A stretch of 64,000 nucleotides of DNA from Pseudomonadota bacterium. GTDB taxonomy: Bacteria > Pseudomonadota > Gammaproteobacteria > Burkholderiales > Thiobacillaceae. The number at the start of each line of letters is the position of its first letter. The stretch's first letter is position 1. The stretch lies in contig JAJZRU010000004.1 in NCBI GenBank assembly GCA_021802555.1, forward strand, positions 62,001 to 126,000, read 5' to 3'. Below are positions 26,960-36,712 of this stretch, in pieces. The notes below the pieces were generated by a model. The model saw nothing but the letters and a program-made list of their open reading frames with translations, was not told the DNA's origin and did not search any database. The position numbers and the translations under genes were made by a program.

Positions 26960-27002
26960 CCCTCATCCGGCGCTGCGCGCACCTTCTCTCAGGAAGAGAA
27001 GG
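26960..27002 (+). repeat. Dispersed GC-rich intergenic repeat (family B copy)
   Basis: CCCTCATCCGGCGCTGCGCG plus an ACCTTCTCTC tail, as at 17381-17423. It lies 20 bases after the PEP-CTERM stop; the AGGAAGAGAAGG that follows pairs with the tail and could act as a weak terminator. Confidence 0.55.
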
Positions 27003-27089
27003 GATACCCCCTCCGGCTGAAGGGAGAAGTCAAGCGGCCATGGCGCGCGCTTCATGGGCCATACGATCGCGCGCGGACTGAAGTAAAAT

Positions 27090-27106
27090 CCGAGTCTTTT
27101 ACTCGG
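27090..27106 (+). other. Hairpin before the aminotransferase start
   Basis: CCGAGT and ACTCGG form a perfect 6-base stem with a CTTTT loop ending 8 bases before the ATG at 27115. It would sit over the ribosome-binding region, and no other Shine-Dalgarno sequence is obvious, so it may affect translation. Confidence 0.4.
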
Positions 27107-27114
27107 GTTTGGCC

Positions 27115-28266
27115 ATGATGACTGCTCCCAAGATCGCTTCCTTCCAGCCCCCGCGCCGCGTCCTCATGGGCCCCGGCCCCTCCGACGTGCCCCAGCGCAT
27201 CCTCGATGCCATGGCCCGCCCCACCATCGGGCATCTGGACCCGCGCTTCGTGGATCTGATGGAGGAGATCAAGGCCATGCTGCGCTATGCCTTCCAGACC
27301 GAGAATGCGCTCACCTTCCCGGTGTCCGCGCCCGGCTCGGCCGGCATGGAAATGTGCTTCGTCAATCTCATCGAGCCGGGCGACAAGGTGATCGTCTGCG
27401 TCAACGGCGTCTTCGGCGGCCGCATGCTGGAAAACGTCAAGCGCTGCGGCGGCGTGCCCGTGGTAGTGGAAGACGCCTGGGGCGCGCCGGTCGACACGGC
27501 CAAGATCGAGGCCGCGTTTGCCGCCCATCCGGACGCAAAGCTCCTGGCCTTTGTCCACGCCGAAACCTCCACCGGCGCGCAGAGCGACGCTGCCGAACTG
27601 AGCCGCATCGCGCAGCGGCACGGCGCGCTCACGATCATGGACTGCGTCACCTCGCTGGGCGGCACGCCGGTGCGCATCGATGCCTGGGGCATAGACGCGG
27701 CTTACTCGGGCAGCCAGAAATGCCTGTCCTGCACGCCGGGACTCTCGCCCGTGACTTTTTCCGAAAAAGCGATCGCCAGGATCAAGGCCCGCAAGACTCC
27801 GGTGCAGAGCTGGTTCCTGGATCTGAACCTGGTGCTGGGCTACTGGCAATCCGCCGGCAAGCGCACCTACCACCATACCGCCCCCATCAACCCCATGTAC
27901 GGCCTGCACGAAGCCCTGGTCATGCTGTGCGAGGAGGGCCTGGAGCAGGCCTGGCAGCGCCATGCCCGCAACCACGAGAAACTCAAGGCCGGGCTGGAAG
28001 CGCTGGGGCTCAGGTTCGTGGTCGCGGAACCCTATCGCCTGCCCCAGCTCAATGCAGTGAGCCTGCCGGAAGGCGTGGACGATGCCGCCGTGCGCAGCCG
28101 TTTGCTCGACGAGTTCAATCTGGAGATCGGCGCCGGCCTGGGGGCACTCGCCGGCAAGGTCTGGCGCATCGGCCTCATGGGTCATGCCAGCCGCGGAGAG
28201 AACGTCGATTTTTGCGTGGACGTGCTGGGCAGGGTTCTGCGCACCCGGCGCAGCGCAGCCGCCTGA
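27115..28266 (+). CDS. Alanine/serine-glyoxylate aminotransferase family protein (class V, PLP)
   Basis: A fold-type I PLP aminotransferase, 383 residues. The opening [20 protein letters not shown] followed by GHLDPRF, the PLP lysine in [15 protein letters not shown], the [15 protein letters not shown] block and the C-terminal [17 protein letters not shown] segment are typical of the AGXT/SPT group that converts alanine or serine plus glyoxylate to pyruvate or hydroxypyruvate plus glycine. Preferred amino donor is not readable. Two adjacent ATGs (27115, 27118) both work; the first is used. It stands alone between the PEP-CTERM gene and copA. Confidence 0.88.
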   Translation: MMTAPKIASFQPPRRVLMGPGPSDVPQRILDAMARPTIGHLDPRFVDLMEEIKAMLRYAFQTENALTFPVSAPGSAGMEMCFVNLIEPGDKVIVCVNGVFGGRMLENVKRCGGVPVVVEDAWGAPVDTAKIEAAFAAHPDAKLLAFVHAETSTGAQSDAAELSRIAQRHGALTIMDCVTSLGGTPVRIDAWGIDAAYSGSQKCLSCTPGLSPVTFSEKAIARIKARKTPVQSWFLDLNLVLGYWQSAGKRTYHHTAPINPMYGLHEALVMLCEEGLEQAWQRHARNHEKLKAGLEALGLRFVVAEPYRLPQLNAVSLPEGVDDAAVRSRLLDEFNLEIGAGLGALAGKVWRIGLMGHASRGENVDFCVDVLGRVLRTRRSAAA

Positions 28267-28288
28267 ATTCTCGGCAGCAAAAAAGCGC

Positions 28289-28319
28289 TTGACCTTCCTG
28301 CCGAGGGAAGGTGCATGCT
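28289..28319 (+). promoter_or_regulatory. CueR-type copper-responsive promoter of copA
   Basis: A -35 TTGACC and a -10 CATGCT are separated by 19 bases, the long spacing used by MerR-family regulators. Centred in the spacer is a perfect inverted repeat ACCTTCC-N7-GGAAGGT (28292-28312), the classic CueR operator. Predicted start is about 28326, 26 bases before the GTG of copA. Confidence 0.85.
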
Positions 28320-28351
28320 GGCAGCGTACCCACCCAAATTGAAGTAACCCC

Positions 28352-30733
28352 GTGAACACGCGAGCACATTTCGCCTCCGCCCCAGCCCCCATCGTGCTGC
28401 CCATCGAGGGCATGACCTGCGCCTCCTGCGTGGCGCGCGTGGAAAAGGCGCTGGCGCGGGTGCCGGGGGTGAGCAAGGTCAGCGTCAATCTCGCCACCGA
28501 AGCCGCTACGGTGGAAGGTGCGGCCGACGCCGGCGCCCTGGCGCGCGCCATCGAAACCGCCGGCTACCAAGTCGGCGAGGTGGAAACCAGCCTGTCCATC
28601 GAAGGCATGACCTGCGCGTCCTGCGTGGCGCGCGTGGAAAAGGCCCTGCTGAAAGCCCCCGGCGTGAAGAGCGCGAGTGTCAACCTGGCCACCGAGTCGG
28701 CGCGCGTGCGCCACCTGCCCGGCCTGGACATCGATGCCTTGCTCGCCGCCGTGGCGCAGGCAGGCTATGCCGCGCAGCCGCTGGCGGAAGACCAGCCCGC
28801 AGCCGCCCCGCATCATGCCGGCGAAGGCCGCGCCGTGGCCTTGGCGGCGCTGTTCTCCCTGCCTCTGCTGGCCCCCATGCTGACGCTTCCTTTCGGCGTA
28901 CATTGGATGCTGCCGGGCTGGCTGCAATTGCTGCTCGCCACCCCGGTGCAGTTCTGGCTCGGCGCGCGTTTCTATATCGCCGGCTGGAAGGCGGTGAAGG
29001 CCAAAAGCGGCAACATGGACCTGCTGGTGGCGCTGGGCACGAGCGCGGCCTGGGGGTTGAGCGCTTATCTGCTGTTCAAAGGTGCCGACCCTCATCACCT
29101 GTATTTCGAGGCCTCGGCCGTGGTCATCACCCTGGTGCTGCTGGGCAAATGGCTGGAAGCCCGCGCCAAGCGCCACACGGCGGATGCCATCCGCGCGCTG
29201 CAGGCCTTGCGCCCGGACGCGGCGCGCGTGCGCCGCGATGGCGCCGAAGTCGAAGTGCCGCTCGCCCGCCTGCAAATCGGCGACGTGATGGTGATCCGGC
29301 CGGGCGAGCGCATTCCTGCCGATGCGAGGGTCACCGAAGGCACCAGCCATGTGGACGAATCCCTGCTCACCGGCGAGCCCCTGCCCCGCTCGCGCGGCAT
29401 GGGGGATTCCCTGACAGGCGGCGCCATCAACGGCGAAGGGCTGCTGGCCGCGGAAGTGACCGCCGTGGGGGCGGAAACCACCCTGGCGCGCATCATCCGC
29501 CTGGTGGAGAACGCGCAGGCCGCCAAGGCCCCCATCCAGCGCCTGGTGGACAAGGTCAGCGCCGTCTTCGTCCCGGTGGTGCTGATCATCGCCCTGCTCA
29601 CCCTGCTGGGCTGGCTCTTGAGCGGCGCGCCCGCTCAGCAGGCCATCATCCATGCCGTTTCCGTGCTGGTCATCGCCTGCCCTTGCGCCCTGGGGCTCGC
29701 CACGCCCGCCGCCATCATGGTGGGCACCGGAGCGGCGGCGCGCCGCGGCATTCTCATCAAGGACGCCGAGGCGCTGGAAACCGCGCATCGCGTCAAGGTC
29801 GTGGTGTTCGACAAGACCGGCACGCTCACCGCCGGCCAGCCCGAGGTGGTGGCGATCGAAGCGGCGCCGGGTGTCACGTCCGAGCGCGTTCTGGAACTGG
29901 CCGCGGCGCTGCAACAGGGCAGCGAACACCCGCTTGCACGGGCTGTGATGCGCGCGTTCGGGGCGGATAAACGGCCCCTGTCCGTGCAAGGCTTCCGCGC
30001 CCTCCCCGGACGCGGCGTGGAGGGCGAGGTCGAGGGCGCAGCCTTGCGCCTGGGCAGCCGCCGCCTGCTGGCGGAAACGGACATCTCCGGCGCCCCGCTG
30101 GAGGCGGCGGCGCAAGCCCTCGAACGCGAAGGCAGGAGCCTTGCCTGGCTCAGCCGAGACGGATCGCTGCTGGGCCTCATCGCGTTCGGCGATCCGGTCA
30201 AGCCCGGGGCGGCCCAGGCCGTGTCCGAACTGCACAAGCTGGGCGTCAAAACCGCGCTGCTCACGGGCGACAACCACGGCAGCGCCGCGGCCGCCGCCCG
30301 TGCCCTGGGCATAGACGAAGTGCACGCGGAAGTGCTGCCGGAAGGCAAGGCCGAGGTCGTGGCGCAGCTCAAGCAGAATGGCACCGTGGTGGCCATGGTG
30401 GGCGACGGCATCAACGACGCGCCGGCGCTGGCCGCGGCCGACGTCGGTCTGGCCATGGGCAGCGGCACCGACGTCGCCATGCACACCGCCGGCATCACCC
30501 TCATGCGCGGCGACCCGCGCCTGGTGCCCCAGGCCCTGGACATCGCCCGCCGCACGCGCGCGAAAATCCGCCAGAATTTATTTTGGGCCTTCGTCTACAA
30601 CGTCGTGGGCATCCCGCTCGCGGCGCTGGGCTATCTGAGCCCCGTGGTCGCCGGACTGGCCATGGCGGCCTCCAGCGTGAGCGTGGTAAGCAACGCCCTG
30701 CTGCTCAAGCGCTGGCGTCCGGCGAACGAGTAG
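28352..30733 (+). CDS. copA: Copper-exporting P1B-type ATPase CopA
   Basis: Pumps Cu(I) out of the cytoplasm using ATP. The 793-residue protein has two N-terminal heavy-metal-associated domains, each with a GMTCASC motif (Cys pairs at residues 23/26 and 88/91). It then has the transport-site [14 protein letters not shown], phosphorylation motif DKTGTLTAG, actuator LTGEPLP, the SEHPLARAV nucleotide-site HP, and hinge [20 protein letters not shown]. Length is normal. The start is GTG (28352), placed 26 bases after the predicted transcription start of a CueR-type promoter. It is convergent with metF with an 11-base gap. Confidence 0.96.
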   Translation: MNTRAHFASAPAPIVLPIEGMTCASCVARVEKALARVPGVSKVSVNLATEAATVEGAADAGALARAIETAGYQVGEVETSLSIEGMTCASCVARVEKALLKAPGVKSASVNLATESARVRHLPGLDIDALLAAVAQAGYAAQPLAEDQPAAAPHHAGEGRAVALAALFSLPLLAPMLTLPFGVHWMLPGWLQLLLATPVQFWLGARFYIAGWKAVKAKSGNMDLLVALGTSAAWGLSAYLLFKGADPHHLYFEASAVVITLVLLGKWLEARAKRHTADAIRALQALRPDAARVRRDGAEVEVPLARLQIGDVMVIRPGERIPADARVTEGTSHVDESLLTGEPLPRSRGMGDSLTGGAINGEGLLAAEVTAVGAETTLARIIRLVENAQAAKAPIQRLVDKVSAVFVPVVLIIALLTLLGWLLSGAPAQQAIIHAVSVLVIACPCALGLATPAAIMVGTGAAARRGILIKDAEALETAHRVKVVVFDKTGTLTAGQPEVVAIEAAPGVTSERVLELAAALQQGSEHPLARAVMRAFGADKRPLSVQGFRALPGRGVEGEVEGAALRLGSRRLLAETDISGAPLEAAAQALEREGRSLAWLSRDGSLLGLIAFGDPVKPGAAQAVSELHKLGVKTALLTGDNHGSAAAAARALGIDEVHAEVLPEGKAEVVAQLKQNGTVVAMVGDGINDAPALAAADVGLAMGSGTDVAMHTAGITLMRGDPRLVPQALDIARRTRAKIRQNLFWAFVYNVVGIPLAALGYLSPVVAGLAMAASSVSVVSNALLLKRWRPANE

Positions 30734-30744
30734 AAAAACAAAGT

Positions 30745-31572
30745 CTACAATCCCAGCCGCCGCCAGATCTCCAGCGTCGGGCCGGCCTGGTTCATGGTGT
30801 AGAAATGCAGGCCCGGCGCGCCGCCCTCCAGCAGGCGGGCGCACAGATCGGTCGCCACGTCGAGGCCCAGCGCCTTGATGGATGCGGTGTCGTCGCCCAG
30901 GCTTTCCAGCTTCTTGCGCAGCCAGCGCGGGATTTCCGCCCCGCAGGCATCGGAAAACCGGGCGAGCTGCATGTAATTGTTGATGGGCATGATGCCCGGC
31001 ACGATGGGGATGTGCACGCCGCGTTTCCCGGCTTCGTCGACGAAGCGGAAATAGCCGTCGGCGTTGAAGAAATATTGGGTGATGGCGGAGTCGGCGCCCG
31101 CCTTCACCTTGCCGGCGAAGTGCTGCAGGTCGGCCTCGTAGTTGCGCGCCTGCGGATGGACTTCGGGGTAGGCGGCCACTTCGATGTGGAACCAGTCGCC
31201 CGTGGTTTCGCGGATATAGGCCACCAGTTCGTTGGCATAGTTGAATTCCCCCACGCCCACCATGCCCGAAGGCAGATCGCCGCGCAGAGCCACCATGTGG
31301 CGGATGCCGCGGCTTTGATAGGTGGCGAGCAGCTCGCGTATGCCTTCGCGGCTGGAGCCGATGCAGGACAGATGGGGGGCGGCGGCAAGGCCTTGCGCCT
31401 GGATTTCCAGCACGGTTTCCAGGGTGCGATCGCGGGTGGAGCCGCCAGCGCCGAAAGTCACGGAGAAGAACTTGGGCGCCAGGCGCGCCAGGGCGTCGCG
31501 CGTGGCGCGCAGCTTGTCCACGCCTTCCGGCGTCTTGGGGGGGAAGAATTCGAAGCTGAAGGTGCGGGACAT
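30745..31572 (-). CDS. metF: Methylenetetrahydrofolate reductase
   Basis: FAD enzyme that reduces 5,10-methylene-THF to 5-methyl-THF for methionine synthesis. The 275-residue TIM-barrel protein begins MSRTFSFEFFPPKTPEGVDK, and shows SVTFGAGGSTRDRT, ALRGDLPSGM, the FFNADGYFRFVDEAGKRGVH segment, PGIMPINNY and a C-terminal LHFYTMNQ. It follows priA on the same strand after a 45-base gap. Confidence 0.96.
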   Translation of the reverse strand: MSRTFSFEFFPPKTPEGVDKLRATRDALARLAPKFFSVTFGAGGSTRDRTLETVLEIQAQGLAAAPHLSCIGSSREGIRELLATYQSRGIRHMVALRGDLPSGMVGVGEFNYANELVAYIRETTGDWFHIEVAAYPEVHPQARNYEADLQHFAGKVKAGADSAITQYFFNADGYFRFVDEAGKRGVHIPIVPGIMPINNYMQLARFSDACGAEIPRWLRKKLESLGDDTASIKALGLDVATDLCARLLEGGAPGLHFYTMNQAGPTLEIWRRLGL

Positions 31573-31617
31573 GGGCAGTCCGGGTTCGTGATTGCCGTAG
31601 GCATTCTACCCGGAGCC

Positions 31618-33807
31618 TCAGGAAAACAGCGGATCCACTTCCAGATGCCAACGGGCCACCTGCGGGCGCAACGTCTCCAGCACCGGGCGCCAGGATTCCA
31701 GGTAACGGTGCAGGGCCGCGCGATCGGCCGCCTGCACCAGCAATTGCGCGCGCTCCAGACCGCCCAGCCGGGGCATGCCGGCGGGTGCCGGCGCGAGCAG
31801 GCGCACGCCGCGCGGCGCCGTCGCCGCATCCGCGGCGCGCGCCAGAAAACGCATGGCGTTTTCCATGCGCGGCGCCTCGGCGCGCAGCACCGCCTGGTGC
31901 ATGAAAGGCGGCAAGCCCAGGCGCGCGCGCTCGGCGAGCTGGCGGCGCGCGAAGGCCGCGTAGTCGCCGGCCAGCCATTCGGCATACAGCGGGTGCTGGG
32001 GAAAGGCCGTCTGCAGCAGCACATGGCCTGTCTCGCCATGCCTGCCGGCGCGTCCGGCAACTTGCAGCAGTTGGGCGAACAGGCGCTCCTCGGCGCGGAA
32101 ATCTGGGCTGTACAGCGCGCCGTCCGCGTCCAGGATGACGACCAGCGAGAGGGCGGGGAAATCGTGGCCCTTGGCCAGCATCTGCGTACCCACCAGCACG
32201 TCGATCTCGCCGGCACGCATGGCCTCACCGAAGCCGGCCCACTCCCGCCCGGCCATGCTGTCGCGGTCGATGCGGCGAATGCGCGCACGGGGGAGCAGCT
32301 CGGCGAGGGCCTCTTCCACGCGCTGCGTGCCCTGGCCCAGCAGCACCAGATCGGGCTGGCCGCACTGCGGGCAGGCCGCCGGCACGGCCTCCTGGTGTCC
32401 GCAATGGTGGCACTTGAGGCGCGCGCTGGAGCGGTGCCAGACCAGGCGCGCGGAACAGCGGTGGCAGGGCAGCACGTAGCCGCATCCCGGACAATAAAGC
32501 ACGGGCGCATAACCGCGCCGGTTGATGAACACGAGGCTTTGCCTGCCGGCGTGGAAATTTTCCTGCAAGGCCTCCCGCACCGGCGCCGCCAGGCCGCCCG
32601 TGCAGGGCTCGCGGCGCAGGTCGACCAGGCGCGCGCGCGGCGGCAGCGCCCCGGGCACGGCGCGCTGCTCCAGCGTGAGGCGGCGGTAGCGCCCGCGCTC
32701 GGCCTGCTGCCAACTTTCCAGCGAGGGCGTGGCGCTGCCCAGGACGACGGGTATACCGGCCTGGCGCGCGCGCACCACGGCCAGGTCGCGCGCCGAATAG
32801 CGCAGGCCTTCCTGCTGCTTGAAGGAGGCATCGTGCTCCTCGTCCACCACGATCAGCCCCAGGCGCGGCAGAGGCGCGAACAGCGCCGAGCGGGTGCCCA
32901 GCAGGATATCGGCCTCGGCGGCAGCCAGCCAGTGCTCGGCGCGCGCGCCTTCGCTCAGTCCGCTATGCAGGGACACCACGCGCCGCCCCGGAAAGCGCGC
33001 CCGCATGCCCGCCTCGAATTGCGGCGTGAGGGCGATTTCCGGCACCAGCACCAGGCCCTGGCGGCCTTGGCCCAGCGCGCTTTGCAGCAGCCGCAAATAG
33101 ACCTCGGTCTTGCCGCTGCCGGTGACGCCGTGCAAAAGATAGGCGCCGAAGCGCCCCAGGCCTTCCTCCAGCACCGGCAGCGCGGCGGCCTGCTCCGGCG
33201 TGAGCGGCGGACCGGTGCTGTCCGCCGGCGCCGCCGCGGCCGCAGCCGCCGCGCGCGCGAGCCAGCCCAGCCGCTCCAGTTGCGGCAGCAACGCCGCGGC
33301 CCTCGGCAGGGCCGCACGCAGCTGTTCGCGCGTCGCGCCGGGGTGCTGCGCCAGCCATTCCAGCACGCCGCGGCGCGCCCGCGCGCGCGCGGGCAGGCGC
33401 GCAAGCGCCTCGCGCCCGGCGGCGGTGAGCGACACGTGCGCGCGCACGGGGCGGTAAGGCTTCGGATCGCGCAGGCGCGGCGGCAGCGCGGCGGCGAGCA
33501 CTTCGCCCATGGGGTGGTGGTAATAGCGCGCGCAAAACGCCGCCAGATCCATGAGCGCGGGCGCAAGAACGGGACGGTCGGTCAGCGCTTGCTCGATGGG
33601 CCGGATGCGGGCGGCATCGATCTGTGCAGCCACGCCGCTGGCGACCACCACGCCCACCGTGCGCCGGCGCCCCAGCGGCACCGCCACCAGCGTGCCGGGT
33701 GCCAGCATGGCCGGCGCCCGGTAATCGAAAAACCGATGCAGGGGCGCATCCACGGCGACGCGGACCAGAACCTCAGAAGTTAGGGGCGACTCCTGCGCCA
33801 ATTTCAC
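31618..33807 (-). CDS. priA: Primosomal protein N' (replication restart helicase PriA)
   Basis: A 3'-5' DNA helicase that restarts stalled forks. The 729-residue product has Walker A (LLHGVTGSGKTEVYLRLLQ), the DEEH box (IVVDEEHDASFKQQEGLRYS), the zinc-binding Cys region in the middle (YCPGCGYVLPCHRCSARL followed by CHHCGH and CPQCG) and helicase motifs V/VI (GTQMLAKGHDFPALSLVV, LLQVAGRAGRHGE). The start is GTG at 33807. It is followed by metF and preceded by an AT-rich intergenic region. Confidence 0.96.
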   Translation of the reverse strand: MKLAQESPLTSEVLVRVAVDAPLHRFFDYRAPAMLAPGTLVAVPLGRRRTVGVVVASGVAAQIDAARIRPIEQALTDRPVLAPALMDLAAFCARYYHHPMGEVLAAALPPRLRDPKPYRPVRAHVSLTAAGREALARLPARARARRGVLEWLAQHPGATREQLRAALPRAAALLPQLERLGWLARAAAAAAAAPADSTGPPLTPEQAAALPVLEEGLGRFGAYLLHGVTGSGKTEVYLRLLQSALGQGRQGLVLVPEIALTPQFEAGMRARFPGRRVVSLHSGLSEGARAEHWLAAAEADILLGTRSALFAPLPRLGLIVVDEEHDASFKQQEGLRYSARDLAVVRARQAGIPVVLGSATPSLESWQQAERGRYRRLTLEQRAVPGALPPRARLVDLRREPCTGGLAAPVREALQENFHAGRQSLVFINRRGYAPVLYCPGCGYVLPCHRCSARLVWHRSSARLKCHHCGHQEAVPAACPQCGQPDLVLLGQGTQRVEEALAELLPRARIRRIDRDSMAGREWAGFGEAMRAGEIDVLVGTQMLAKGHDFPALSLVVILDADGALYSPDFRAEERLFAQLLQVAGRAGRHGETGHVLLQTAFPQHPLYAEWLAGDYAAFARRQLAERARLGLPPFMHQAVLRAEAPRMENAMRFLARAADAATAPRGVRLLAPAPAGMPRLGGLERAQLLVQAADRAALHRYLESWRPVLETLRPQVARWHLEVDPLFS

Positions 33808-34121
33808 GATTTAACGGGTAATGAATTGTCTTGTATCGGCTTTTTTAGCTTACTCACAGATTCTGTGGGTAATTTTGTGGGCTATTCGCTGGAAATCCTT
33901 CCAAACGGCTTGAACAAGCCACTCGTGCCCTGAGCCGAAAAAATGTGCTCGCAAAAAAACCAATAACAATCATATAGATATAAACAAGCACGGATGTCAA
34001 TAGCATTGCAGAAATTTTTTTCCCGCAAACAGGTGTTTGTGTATAAGTGAAGTTCGATATGCCCGGTTTTAGTGCCATTCGGCAGGCCCGAGCATCCCTG
34101 CGGGGCGACGCGGAACCGGAA
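33808..34121. other. AT-rich intergenic island between hemE and priA, with DnaA-like boxes
   Basis: This roughly 310-base gap is strikingly AT-rich compared with the GC-rich window. It contains an imperfect 23-base palindrome at 33850-33872 whose two halves resemble DnaA boxes (TTACTCACA; TGTGGGTAA, one mismatch each from TTATNCACA), a perfect TTATACACA box on the minus strand at 34038-34046, and A/T tracts between. The priA promoter must also be here. A 74-codon open frame is discounted (see rejected items). Confidence 0.5.
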
Positions 34122-35186
34122 TCAGGCGTGGTAGGCGGGGCTCAATCGGCGCACCGCATCGACCAGCGCCGAGACGTTTTCCGGCACCGTGTATTGGGAG
34201 ATGCCATGTCCCAGATTGAAGACATGGCCGCTGCCTTGGCCGTAGGCGGCCAGCAGGCGCGCCGCTTCGCTCTCCGCTGCCTGCGCACCGCCCAGCAGCA
34301 CGGCGGGATCGAGATTGCCCTGCAAAGCCACTTTGTCCCCGACGCGCCGACGCGCGCTGCCCAGATCCACGCTCCAGTCCAGCCCGAGCGCATCGCAGCC
34401 GATGGCGGCCATGTCCTCCAGCCACAAGCTGCCGCCCTTGGTGAAAATGACGCTGGGCACCCGCCGGCCCTCGCGTTCGCGCTTGAGGCCGTCGAGTACG
34501 CGCCCCATGTAGGCGAGGGAAAACTCCCGGTAGGCATGAGGCGTGAGGGCTCCGCCCCAGGTGTCGAATATCATCACCGCCTGGGCACCCGCCTCGATCT
34601 GGGCGTTGAGATAATCGGTCACCGCGCGGGCGTTCACTTCCAGGATGCGGTGCAGCAGGTCGGGGCGGCGGTAGAGCAGCGTCTTGGTATGGCGGAAATC
34701 ACTGGAGCTCTCGCCTTCGACCATGTAGCAGGCCAGGGTGTAAGGGCTGCCGGAAAAGCCGATGAGGGGCACCGCACCGTCCAGCGCGCGGCGGATCTGG
34801 CGCACCGCATCGAGCACGTAGCCCAGATGCGCGACGGGGTCGGGCGCGCGCAGGTCGCGGATGGCCCATTCCTCCCGCAGCGGGCGCTCGAAGCGAGGTC
34901 CTTCGCCTTCGACGAAATAAAGCCCCAGGCCCATGGCGTCGGGCACGGTGAGGATGTCGGAAAACAAAATCGCCGCGTCCAGCGCAAAGCGCGCCAGCGG
35001 CTGCAGCGTGACCTCGGTGGCCAGATCGGGATTGCGGCACAACGCGAGAAAGCTGCCGGCGCGCGCACGCGTGGCATTGTATTCGGGCAAGTAGCGGCCC
35101 GCCTGGCGCATGAGCCAGACTGGCGTGTAGGCGACGGGTTCGCGCAGCAGCGCCCGCAGCAAGGTGTCGTTTTTCAGGGCGCTCAT
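34122..35186 (-). CDS. hemE: Uroporphyrinogen decarboxylase
   Basis: Removes four carboxylates from uroporphyrinogen III in heme synthesis. The 354-residue product has the [20 protein letters not shown] signature, the [20 protein letters not shown] segment, [16 protein letters not shown], the [10 protein letters not shown] motif and [15 protein letters not shown] at the end. The ATG at 35186 gives the family length; a TTG 15 bases earlier is possible but less likely. It lies downstream of a Nudix hydrolase on the same strand (24-base gap). Confidence 0.97.
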   Translation of the reverse strand: MSALKNDTLLRALLREPVAYTPVWLMRQAGRYLPEYNATRARAGSFLALCRNPDLATEVTLQPLARFALDAAILFSDILTVPDAMGLGLYFVEGEGPRFERPLREEWAIRDLRAPDPVAHLGYVLDAVRQIRRALDGAVPLIGFSGSPYTLACYMVEGESSSDFRHTKTLLYRRPDLLHRILEVNARAVTDYLNAQIEAGAQAVMIFDTWGGALTPHAYREFSLAYMGRVLDGLKREREGRRVPSVIFTKGGSLWLEDMAAIGCDALGLDWSVDLGSARRRVGDKVALQGNLDPAVLLGGAQAAESEAARLLAAYGQGSGHVFNLGHGISQYTVPENVSALVDAVRRLSPAYHA

Positions 35187-35210
35187 GACTGGCTCGGTCA
35201 AAATCCCATT

Positions 35211-35759
35211 TTATCCGCCCGCGCCCTCGCGCAAAAGCAGCAAGCCCGCCACGCTCTTGGCGTCGCAGATGCCGCCGTCGCGTATCCAGGCCAGGGCTTG
35301 CGCGAAAGGCAGGCGCAGCACTTCCAGAAATTCGTCGTCGTCGCGCCGCGGCGCCCCGGCTTGCAGGCCTTCGGCGACGAAATACACCAAGCGCTCGTCG
35401 GAATAGCCGATGCAGGGGTAGAGGGTGGCGAGGCGACGCCAGGACGCCGCGGCGTAGCCAGTCTCTTCCGCCAGTTCGCGGCGCGCGCAGTCCTCCGCTT
35501 CCTCGCCGGGGCCCAGCTTGCCGGCCGGCAGCTCGAAGAAATCCCGGTGCAGGGCATAGCGGTGCTGGCGCTCCAGCAGCACGTCGCCGTTGTCGAAGCG
35601 CGCAAGGATGACCACGGCGCCCGGATGCACGATGTATTCGCGCGTCGATTCCGCGCCGTCGGGCAGCCGCACACGGTCGCGCTTGACGTGCAGCAGGCGT
35701 CCCTGGAACACCGTTTCCGATTGCAGCGTATGTTCGGCGAGGTCGGCGGGTTTGCTCAT
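35211..35759 (-). CDS. ADP-ribose-type Nudix hydrolase
   Basis: A 182-residue nucleotide-sugar pyrophosphatase. The Nudix box GX5EX7REUXEEXGU is fully visible in GKLGPGEEAEDCARRELAEE followed by TGY. The preceding RFDNGDVLLERQHRYALHRD and FFELPAGKL blocks and the YIVHPGAVV strand resemble NudF/ADP-ribose diphosphatase. The start at 35759 is chosen because family similarity begins there. It heads a unit with hemE, downstream of a hairpin-rich leader with an intrinsic terminator. Confidence 0.9.
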   Translation of the reverse strand: MSKPADLAEHTLQSETVFQGRLLHVKRDRVRLPDGAESTREYIVHPGAVVILARFDNGDVLLERQHRYALHRDFFELPAGKLGPGEEAEDCARRELAEETGYAAASWRRLATLYPCIGYSDERLVYFVAEGLQAGAPRRDDDEFLEVLRLPFAQALAWIRDGGICDAKSVAGLLLLREGAGG

Positions 35760-35829
35760 GGCTGGGAAAACCGCGTCGCGCGGCGTCCGTGCGCGGAATT
35801 GCGCATGCCGGCGTATGATAACCGCGCAC

Positions 35830-35905
35830 AAAAAAAAGCCGAACCCTTGGGGGGCTCGGCCAACCGGAGGAGACGGCTAGGCGCCGTCTCGTTGCGGAGA
35901 ACTAG
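35830..35905 (-). ncRNA. Candidate small structured RNA or terminated leader upstream of the Nudix gene
   Basis: Read on the minus strand, a perfect 8-base stem GAGACGGC/GCCGTCTC with a 5-base loop (35870-35890) is followed by CTCCTCCGG, then a second hairpin (GCCGAGCCC / GGGTTCGGC, 35838-35860) and eight T residues. This is a complete intrinsic terminator, yet no gene lies upstream on that strand. The Nudix start is about 70 bases further on, so it is either an independent sRNA or an attenuated leader. The CCTCC stretch matches the anti-Shine-Dalgarno sequence. It vaguely recalls the Betaproteobacteria toxic small RNA family, from memory only. Confidence 0.45.
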
Positions 35906-36052
35906 CATGCACATGCACGCTGATATGCATCGTAGAGAGGCCTCGGGCGATGCGCCATATCTCTTTCGTGGTAGCGCGCGCCTCTTGCTACACTTGCACG
36001 CCATGGCCAATCACGCCACGGCCAACACCATGGACTCTGGAGATTCCGCGGC

Positions 36053-36712
36053 ATGAAAATCCTGCTCGCCGACGACCACCCGCTGTTCCGCGATGGCGTG
36101 CGCCATGTGCTCAGCCAACTGGACGCGCGCGTGGAGATACTGGATGCACCCGATTTCCCCGGCGTGTTCCGCATCGCGGCCCAGCATCCCGACCTGGATC
36201 TCGCGCTGGTCGATCTCTACATGCCCGGCATGCCCGGCCAGGAGGCCGTGGCGGCCTTCCGCCAGCAGTTCCCCGAAATCCCGCTGGTGATCCTGACGGC
36301 GTCGGAATCCGTGCGCGACATGAAGTCGGTGATGGCCGCGGGCGCGCTCGGCTACATTCCGAAATCCTACCCGGCGCCCATCATGCTGGGCGCCCTGCGC
36401 GGCGTGCTCGGCGGCGGCATGTTCGTGCCCGAGGCGCCGGCCCTGACCGGCGAAGAGGCCAGCCGGCCGGAAAGCGAGCAGGTCGGCCTCACCACGCGCC
36501 AGCGCCAGGTGCTCGCGCTGCTGACCGAAGGCAAGCCCAACAAGGTCATCGCGCGCGCCCTGGATCTCACCGAAGGCACGGTAAAAATCCACATGGCTGC
36601 CATATTCCGCGCGCTGGGCGTCAGCAACCGCACCGAGGCGGTCATCGCCGCGCGCCGCCTGGGCCTGGTCGACTCCGGCTCCCACCGGCCCTATCCGGGA
36701 CGCCGTGCCTGA
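36053..36712 (+). CDS. NarL/LuxR-family response regulator
   Basis: A two-domain transcriptional regulator, 219 residues. The receiver domain begins MKILLADDHPLFRDGVRHVL with the phospho-acceptor Asp in LALVDLYMPGMPG and the conserved Lys in GYIPKSYPA. The LuxR-type helix-turn-helix is LTTRQRQVLALLTEGKPNKV followed by EGTVKIHMAAIFRALGVSNR. The gene immediately precedes and overlaps (8 bases) a hybrid histidine kinase, its likely partner. An upstream 49-codon open frame ends across this ATG, which may be chance. Target genes are unknown. Confidence 0.93.
   Translation: MKILLADDHPLFRDGVRHVLSQLDARVEILDAPDFPGVFRIAAQHPDLDLALVDLYMPGMPGQEAVAAFRQQFPEIPLVILTASESVRDMKSVMAAGALGYIPKSYPAPIMLGALRGVLGGGMFVPEAPALTGEEASRPESEQVGLTTRQRQVLALLTEGKPNKVIARALDLTEGTVKIHMAAIFRALGVSNRTEAVIAARRLGLVDSGSHRPYPGRRA

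Noticed and set aside
30583-33783. 1066-codon plus-strand frame opposite metF and priA
   Set aside because: It is the antisense shadow of two well-recognised genes, with repetitive Ala/Arg/Gln composition and no domains.
33854-34078. 74-codon minus-strand frame in the hemE-priA gap with a hydrophobic stretch
   Set aside because: It lacks a ribosome-binding site; AT-rich DNA alone yields Phe/Ile/Tyr-rich translations, and it has no recognisable family.
34047-36056. 669-codon plus-strand frame opposite hemE and the Nudix gene
   Set aside because: Antisense to recognised genes; only its last 49 codons lie in non-coding DNA, and these were considered separately.
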